Assembly: GCF_001182785.1 (NCBI RefSeq)
Contig: NZ_CP012099.1
Span: 4,214,501-4,278,500, forward strand
DNA: 64,000 bases
Source of the DNA: Bacillus thuringiensis
Lineage (GTDB): Bacteria > Bacillota > Bacilli > Bacillales > Bacillaceae_G
Direction: 5' to 3'
Shown: in pieces, positions 59,577-64,000 of the stretch
Layout: each line of letters starts with the position of its first letter
How positions within the stretch are numbered: the stretch's first letter is position 1
Notes under the pieces: generated by a model
Told to the model about the DNA's origin: nothing
Database searches by the model: none
Seen by the model: the letters and a program-made list of their open reading frames with translations, nothing else
Program-made: the position numbers and the translations under genes

Positions 59577-60273
59577 GCCCTTCGCCCCACTCTGTAAGAA
59601 GCGCATAACCATATCCACGTTTCGTTACAATTGCATTTTTAATGCCTAGCTCCTCTAGCTTCTTCCTTACACGTTTTACATTTACGGTTAATGTATTATC
59701 ATCCACAAATGCTACTTCATCCCATAGGGCTTCTAACAGTTCTTCGCGCGTTACATATTGATTCACCTGTTTCATTAAACACTCTAATAAGTAAAACTCA
59801 TTTTTTGTCAGTTCAGTTTGTTGTCCCTGCCACTCAACAATATGCTGGGACGGGAATAACAACAGTCCATTTACACCTAAACAATCACTCTCAGCAGCAG
59901 AAGCATACTCTCCATAACCACGGCGAAGTGCACTCTTCACCTTTGCCATTACGATATCTAAATGGAATGGCTTCGTAATATAATCATCCCCGCCATTTTC
60001 AATCGCCATTACTTGATCCATTTCCCCTGTTCTTGCAGAAACAAAAATAATCGGCGCATTCGATACAGTACGAATTTGACGACACCAATAAAAACCGTCA
60101 AAGTACGGTAAATTAATATCAAGTAACACGAGATGAGGATTTACTTTTACAAACTCATCTTTTATATGACGTAAATCACTTGCTCTAAATGATTGATAGC
60201 CATACCTTTCTAAATGCTCTTCTAATATTCCCGCGATTTTCTCATCATCTTCTACAATTAATATTTTATACAT
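59566..60273 (-). CDS. OmpR-family response regulator (BceR-like)
   Basis: 235 aa. Receiver domain: MYKILIVEDDEKI, phosphorylation Asp in VLLDINLPYFDG, and KPFH with Lys. C-terminal winged helix ends TVNVKRVRKKLEELG...YGYAL. ATG 60273 follows GGGGAG; the longer frame adds 13 codons. It is first in the module regulator-kinase-ATPase-permeases. Confidence 0.92.
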   Translation of the reverse strand: MYKILIVEDDEKIAGILEEHLERYGYQSFRASDLRHIKDEFVKVNPHLVLLDINLPYFDGFYWCRQIRTVSNAPIIFVSARTGEMDQVMAIENGGDDYITKPFHLDIVMAKVKSALRRGYGEYASAAESDCLGVNGLLLFPSQHIVEWQGQQTELTKNEFYLLECLMKQVNQYVTREELLEALWDEVAFVDDNTLTVNVKRVRKKLEELGIKNAIVTKRGYGYALLTEWGEGHEG

Positions 60274-60329
60274 GTTCGTTTTCTCCCCATAAAAGAATTC
60301 TTCTAAAACCACTCCCCTTTTTATTATAA

Positions 60330-60351
60330 ATTGAAAATTTAATTAGTGGGG
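60330..60351. repeat. Diverged copy of the dispersed GAAACTTTAATCAGTGGGG motif
   Basis: ATTGAAAATTTAATTAGTGGGG differs from the copy at 35375 at 3 of 22 positions. A stretch CCACT (60310-60314) can pair with its AGTGG, and TTTTTT follows on the plus strand. Confidence 0.45.
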
Positions 60352-60384
60352 ATTTTTTCCTATATAAATCTGATTTTTACGATA

Positions 60385-60415
60385 TAAAAAAAGACTGCCC
60401 TATTTCGGCAGTCTT
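60385..60415 (-). terminator. Terminator of spo0B-obg
   Basis: AAGACTGCC (60391-60399) and GGCAGTCTT (60407-60415) pair, followed by TTTTTT on the minus strand; the stem overlaps the obg stop codon. Confidence 0.88.
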
Positions 60416-61700
60416 AGTCGATAAATTCAAATTCATATTCAAGAATTTTTACAATATCTCCGTCTTTTGCACCACGTGCACGAAGCGCTTCATCAATACC
60501 CATTCCACGCATTTGGCGAGCGAAACGACGTATAGACTCATCACGTGAGAAGTCTGTCATTTTGAATGTCTTCTCGATATCGTAACCAGAAATAACAAAC
60601 GTGCCGTCACTTTCACGTGTAATTTCAAATTTAAGACTTTCAGCATCAAATTTATACATTACACTTGCTTCAGACTCTTCGACAACATCGTACATTGGGA
60701 ATTCTGGTGTTGTTTCTAATAAGTTCGCTACTTCAAATAGTAAATCACGAACACCTTGTTTCGTTACAGCTGAGATTGGGAAGATTTTTACTTCGTCTCC
60801 CACTTTCTCTTTAAATGCTTGTAAGTTCTCTTCTGCATCTGGCATATCCATTTTGTTTGCTACAACAACTTGTGGACGCTCTGTTAAACGCATATTGTAT
60901 TCTTTTAATTCATTATTGATTGTAACATAATCTTCATATGGCTCACGGCCTTCTAAACCAGACATATCAATAACATGTACAATTACACGTGTACGCTCGA
61001 TATGACGTAAGAATTGGTGTCCAAGTCCAACGCCAGCATGTGCGCCTTCAATTAGTCCAGGAAGGTCAGCCATCACGAAGCTGCGGTTATCACCAGTTTC
61101 AACAACACCAAGATTCGGAACGATTGTTGTAAAGTGATACTCTGCAATTTTCGGACGTGCTGATGATACAACAGATAATAATGTAGATTTACCTACACTT
61201 GGGAATCCAACAAGTCCAACATCTGCTAGTACTTTAAGTTCTAGAATGACATCACGTTCTTGACCTGGTTCTCCGTTCTCAGCGATTTCTGGTGCTGGGT
61301 TCGTAGCTGTTGCGAAACGTGAGTTACCACGGCCACCTCGGCCACCTCTTGCGATTACAGCAGTTTGTTCATGCGTTACTAAATCGGCAAGAATTTGACC
61401 AGTTTTTTCATCTTTTACTATTGTTCCTGGTGGAACCTTTACGATTAAATCTTCAGATTTACGTCCGTGCTGACCTTTACTCATTCCGTGCTGACCGCGA
61501 TCAGCTTTGAAATGACGTTGGTAGCGGAAGTCCATTAATGTACGTAAGCCTTCCTCAACTACGAAAACAACATCTGCACCTTTACCGCCGTCGCCACCTG
61601 CTGGGCCACCTTTAGGAACATACTTCTCACGACGATACGCAACCATACCGTTACCACCGTCGCCGCCTTTTACATATATCTTGACCTGATCTACAAACAT
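60414..61700 (-). CDS. obg: GTPase Obg (CgtA)
   Basis: 428 aa. Glycine-rich Obg domain ([25 protein letters not shown]), GTPase motifs [18 protein letters not shown] and NKMD, and a C-terminal OCT domain. Essential ribosome-associated GTPase with a role in stress and sporulation start. Its start overlaps the spo0B stop by one base (TAATG). Confidence 0.97.
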
Positions 61701-62248
61701 TATTTCACCACACTTTTTTCAATTGGTTGTAATATAACTGAGACTTCTTCGTCTCGCACTGTATAAGAAATGGAATACCATTTATTGTTTTGGGTCGCAA
61801 GCCAATTCTGTAGTTCTTCTACACTCGTTAGCTTACCACGAAAATCAAAAAAGAAACGAGCATTCTCCGCGTCACATTCAATTGTGATACAAACATAATT
61901 TTCAACATATACGTCTAAACTATGCTGAAGCATTGAGAAAAATTGATTCGTCCATGTACATACAGTCTCATCTAAGTGAGATAAGTTATGTAATTTCCCT
62001 AATACTTCGTACTCCAATAAGCACGGCTGCTGTTTCCAATTATATGTTAAAATCCACTCTGAAAATAAAGGCATTGATAACCCCATCAGATTGGATTCTT
62101 GTCTCGCTTCTTGGACAAAACGATCGATGAGACTATGAATTTCTTCCACTTTTCCAAGTGAAAGGTTTCCTTTCACCATCTGCATACGATTGAGCCAATC
62201 ATGTCTTGAATGGCGCAATGCATCTATAATTGTCCATTTTTCATTCAT
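61700..62248 (-). CDS. spo0B: Sporulation initiation phosphotransferase Spo0B
   Basis: 182 aa. The N-terminal motif [13 protein letters not shown] carries the phosphorylated histidine (His16 here, His30 in B. subtilis), then the four-helix bundle partner helix and a kinase-like C-terminal domain without ATP site. It passes phosphate from Spo0F to Spo0A. Co-transcribed with obg. Bordered upstream by the rpmA terminator. Confidence 0.93.
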
Positions 62249-62268
62249 TTAGATACCCCTTAATATAG

Positions 62269-62301
62269 AAAAACTCTAACCTGCACTCAGGTTAGAGTTT
62301 T
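62269..62301 (-). terminator. Terminator of rplU-prp-rpmA
   Basis: ACTCTAACCTG and CAGGTTAGAGT pair on the minus strand, with TTTTT after it and an A run before; it lies between rpmA and spo0B. Confidence 0.9.
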
Positions 62302-62311
62302 CCGTGAGTTC

Positions 62312-62602
62312 TTATGCTTCTTGAGCAACAGGATATACGCTCACTTGTTTGCGGTCACGGCCAAGACGCTCAAAGCGTACTACGCCGTCAACTTTCGCGT
62401 ATAAAGTGTCATCGCCACCACGACCAACGTTAACACCTGGATAAATTTTTGTACCGCGTTGACGGTAAAGAATTGAACCACCTGAAACCGTTTGACCATC
62501 TGCGCGTTTAGCACCAAGACGTTTTGACTGAGAGTCACGACCGTTCTTTGTACTACCTACACCTTTCTTAGATGCGAAAAACTGAAGATCTAATCTTAAC
62601 AT
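62312..62602 (-). CDS. rpmA: 50S ribosomal protein L27
   Basis: 96 aa. The N-terminal [14 protein letters not shown] is the Firmicute extension that is cut after the FF (residue 9) by Prp before ribosome assembly. The rest is the typical L27 ([24 protein letters not shown]). Third gene of rplU-prp-rpmA. Confidence 0.97.
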   Translation of the reverse strand: MLRLDLQFFASKKGVGSTKNGRDSQSKRLGAKRADGQTVSGGSILYRQRGTKIYPGVNVGRGGDDTLYAKVDGVVRFERLGRDRKQVSVYPVAQEA

Positions 62603-62605
62603 ACG

Positions 62606-62950
62606 TTACACCTCCTGCACTTTTTCTATTAAACGGATATACTTTCCGTAATCAAGTTCGATCGTCTTAAGCGAAACAACCAATCCTTCTAAAAGTATCT
62701 GTGCTTTTTCTGCTGCATGAACGTCTAAATCATTAGGCAATTCATACGTTAAGAATCCGCCATCACTTCCGAGTTCAATAGTTGCCTGCACATTACAAAG
62801 TTCTTCCACTGCATTTATAGAACCAAACACAACCGCTGTAGTTCCAGCACAGACAAGGTCTTGTCCATGTGGCGCATAATCGGCATGTCCAGTCATTTTA
62901 AATGATTGGATACTTCCTAATTTCGTGCGACTTATCGTAATTTTAATCAT
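62606..62950 (-). CDS. prp: Ribosomal processing cysteine protease Prp
   Basis: 114 aa. Catalytic pair His22 (TGHADY) and Cys34 (DLVCAG). It cleaves the L27 N-terminal extension encoded in the next gene. Located between rplU and rpmA as in B. subtilis ysxB. Confidence 0.94.
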   Translation of the reverse strand: MIKITISRTKLGSIQSFKMTGHADYAPHGQDLVCAGTTAVVFGSINAVEELCNVQATIELGSDGGFLTYELPNDLDVHAAEKAQILLEGLVVSLKTIELDYGKYIRLIEKVQEV

Positions 62951-62961
62951 GTTAACCAGAA

Positions 62962-63270
62962 TTAAGCGTTGATAGCTTCAACAACTAGCTTAGTGTAAGG
63001 TTGACGATGACCTTGTTTCTTACGATTGTTCTTTTTCGCTTTGTATTTGAAAACGATGATTTTCTTAGCGCGACCTTGTTTTTCAACTTTCGCAGTAACT
63101 GTTGCACCTTCTACAACTGGGCTACCAACTTTAACGTTTTCGCCACCAACGAAAAGAACTTTGTCAAAAGTAACAGTTTCACCAGCTTCAACATCTAATT
63201 TTTCAATGTAGATTGCTTGACCAGCTTCAACTTTAATTTGTTTTCCACCTGTTTCGATAATTGCGTACAT
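62962..63270 (-). CDS. rplU: 50S ribosomal protein L21
   Basis: 102 aa, full length: [15 protein letters not shown] at the N-terminus and the [13 protein letters not shown] signature at the end. First gene of the operon, behind the L21 leader. Confidence 0.97.
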
Positions 63271-63274
63271 ACTT

Positions 63275-63388
63275 GCACCTCCTCTTAATTACTAAGACTC
63301 GCCAAAAACGAGGTAGACATAAATGCCTTTAGGGAACCTGTCTTGTGCGGTTGTAGCATATAGCCGTTTAGGTGCTATAAACTATAAC
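63275..63388 (-). promoter_or_regulatory. L21 leader of rplU-prp-rpmA
   Basis: The transcribed stretch before rplU has the layout of the Rfam L21 leader, which is thought to let a ribosomal protein control its own mRNA. Recognised by place and general form rather than by a full structural match. Confidence 0.65.
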
Positions 63389-63394
63389 ATAAAG

Positions 63395-63424
63395 ATGTTA
63401 CCATAATTCATTGAGTATTGTCAA
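63395..63424 (-). promoter_or_regulatory. Sigma-A promoter of rplU
   Basis: -35 TTGACA (63419-63424), 18-base spacer, -10 TAACAT (63395-63400). Confidence 0.75.
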
Positions 63425-63439
63425 TGAATCTTCTACTAA

Positions 63440-64000
63440 CTATTTTTTCCGTTCTACAATTTCTTTTTTACTTCCAAAACGGATAATAGCGTACTTTTCG
63501 ATAATATCATCTTTGAAATAAATTTCAAATGGAATATTTTTTTGTAATTCTTTTTGCAAAAATTGTTTTTGCAGTTCTTTAGGCGCAGCGATTAATACTG
63601 CCTCATCCTCTATGTTGCCATATGTGATTAATTCTCTCTCTAGCTCATACGCAATTGTTTCATACGACATTACATAACCCGTCGCTTTGCAAGATACACA
63701 CTCTTCTAGTAATACGTCACGTAAAGAATGTTTTTTACGTTTTCGTGTCATCTCCAAAATTCCTAACTCAGTAAATCCAAGCACTCTTGTATAAGTACGA
63801 TCATCTTTCATAGCAGCTATGAGACATTCTCTTACCTTTTCTTTATCTTCTCTTTTTTTCATATTAATAAAATCAATTAATATCATACCACCAATATCAC
63901 GAAGTCTTAATTGGCGTGCAATTTCTTCAGCTGCCATCTCATTTGTGCGAAGTACTGTATCTTGTAAATTTTGTTTTCCAGTAAACTTGCCCGTATTCAC
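63440..64000 (-). CDS. Ribonuclease E/G family protein, C-terminal part
   Basis: Partial: the frame is open to the end of the window, so the upstream part is missing and the ATG-like start shown in this frame is not the real start. The segment includes RDIGGMILIDFINM (catalytic Asp-rich region of RNase E/G) and ECVSCKATG, the CxxC zinc-link. It is located before rplU as B. subtilis has rng-like ysxA genes near spoIVFB. The strand and family are clear, the extent is not. Confidence 0.85.
   Translation of the reverse strand: MNTGKFTGKQNLQDTVLRTNEMAAEEIARQLRLRDIGGMILIDFINMKKREDKEKVRECLIAAMKDDRTYTRVLGFTELGILEMTRKRKKHSLRDVLLEECVSCKATGYVMSYETIAYELERELITYGNIEDEAVLIAAPKELQKQFLQKELQKNIPFEIYFKDDIIEKYAIIRFGSKKEIVERKK

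Overview
The window is low-GC Firmicute chromosome and almost certainly belongs to the Bacillus cereus group. Its gene order follows the Bacillus subtilis yrrM-alaS-recD2-mnmA-aspS/hisS-relA-recJ-secDF-tgt/queA-ruvAB-safA-nadABC-obg-rplU segment. Several proteins (SafA, BofC, SpoVB, Spo0B, RsfA, ComN) are specific to spore-forming or competent bacilli. Most genes lie on the minus strand. Plus-strand genes are isolated inserts: a PH-like protein, rarA-rsfA, spoVB, a TIGR04086-type membrane protein, an iron-siderophore binding lipoprotein, nifS-nadR and a MOSC protein.

Layout. 1-5.4 kb: trmR (cut by the window edge), mltG, then the alaS-ireB-ruvX-DUF1292 operon behind an alanine T-box. 5.9-14.2 kb: PH-like protein, an AI-2E transporter, small proteins, recD2, a TPR protein, then mnmA-yrvO-cymR (tRNA thiolation and its cysteine desulfurase, plus the cysteine regulator). 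14.5-18.1 kb: rarA and rsfA, a 41-bp tandem repeat, tcdA and a structured intergenic element. 18.1-21.5 kb: hisS-aspS behind a T-box. 21.7-23.9 kb: a decayed IS200/IS605-type element with a remnant tnpA and an apparently intact tnpB that lacks the zinc ribbon. 23.9-33.6 kb: dtd-relA, apt, recJ, a cation efflux gene, secDF and comN. 33.8-41 kb: spoVB, yrbG, yajC-tgt-queA and ruvAB. 41.1-46.3 kb: a Fur-boxed siderophore-binding lipoprotein, bofC, a candidate stand-alone small RNA, a YhcN/YlaJ lipoprotein and a repeat-expanded safA. 46.5-52 kb: de novo NAD genes nadB-nadC-nadA divergent from nifS-nadR. 52-60.3 kb: MOSC protein, pheA, and a Bce-like module (response regulator, intramembrane-sensing kinase, ABC ATPase and two permeases). 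60.4-64 kb: obg-spo0B and rplU-prp-rpmA behind an L21 leader, then the 3' part of an RNase E/G gene.

Most of the window is conserved housekeeping and sporulation DNA. The parts that deserve a second look are non-coding or repetitive: the promoter-hairpin-terminator unit at about 42.78-42.90 kb, the GACAC specifier region of the hisS-aspS T-box, the TnpB locus with its right-end hairpin, the two coding repeat arrays of safA, the 41-bp tandem array, the structured element near 18.0 kb, and a short dispersed motif found four times. No CRISPR array, rRNA, tRNA or prophage was recognised. Start codons were often moved downstream of the longest reading frame to fit a Shine-Dalgarno sequence; each case is stated.
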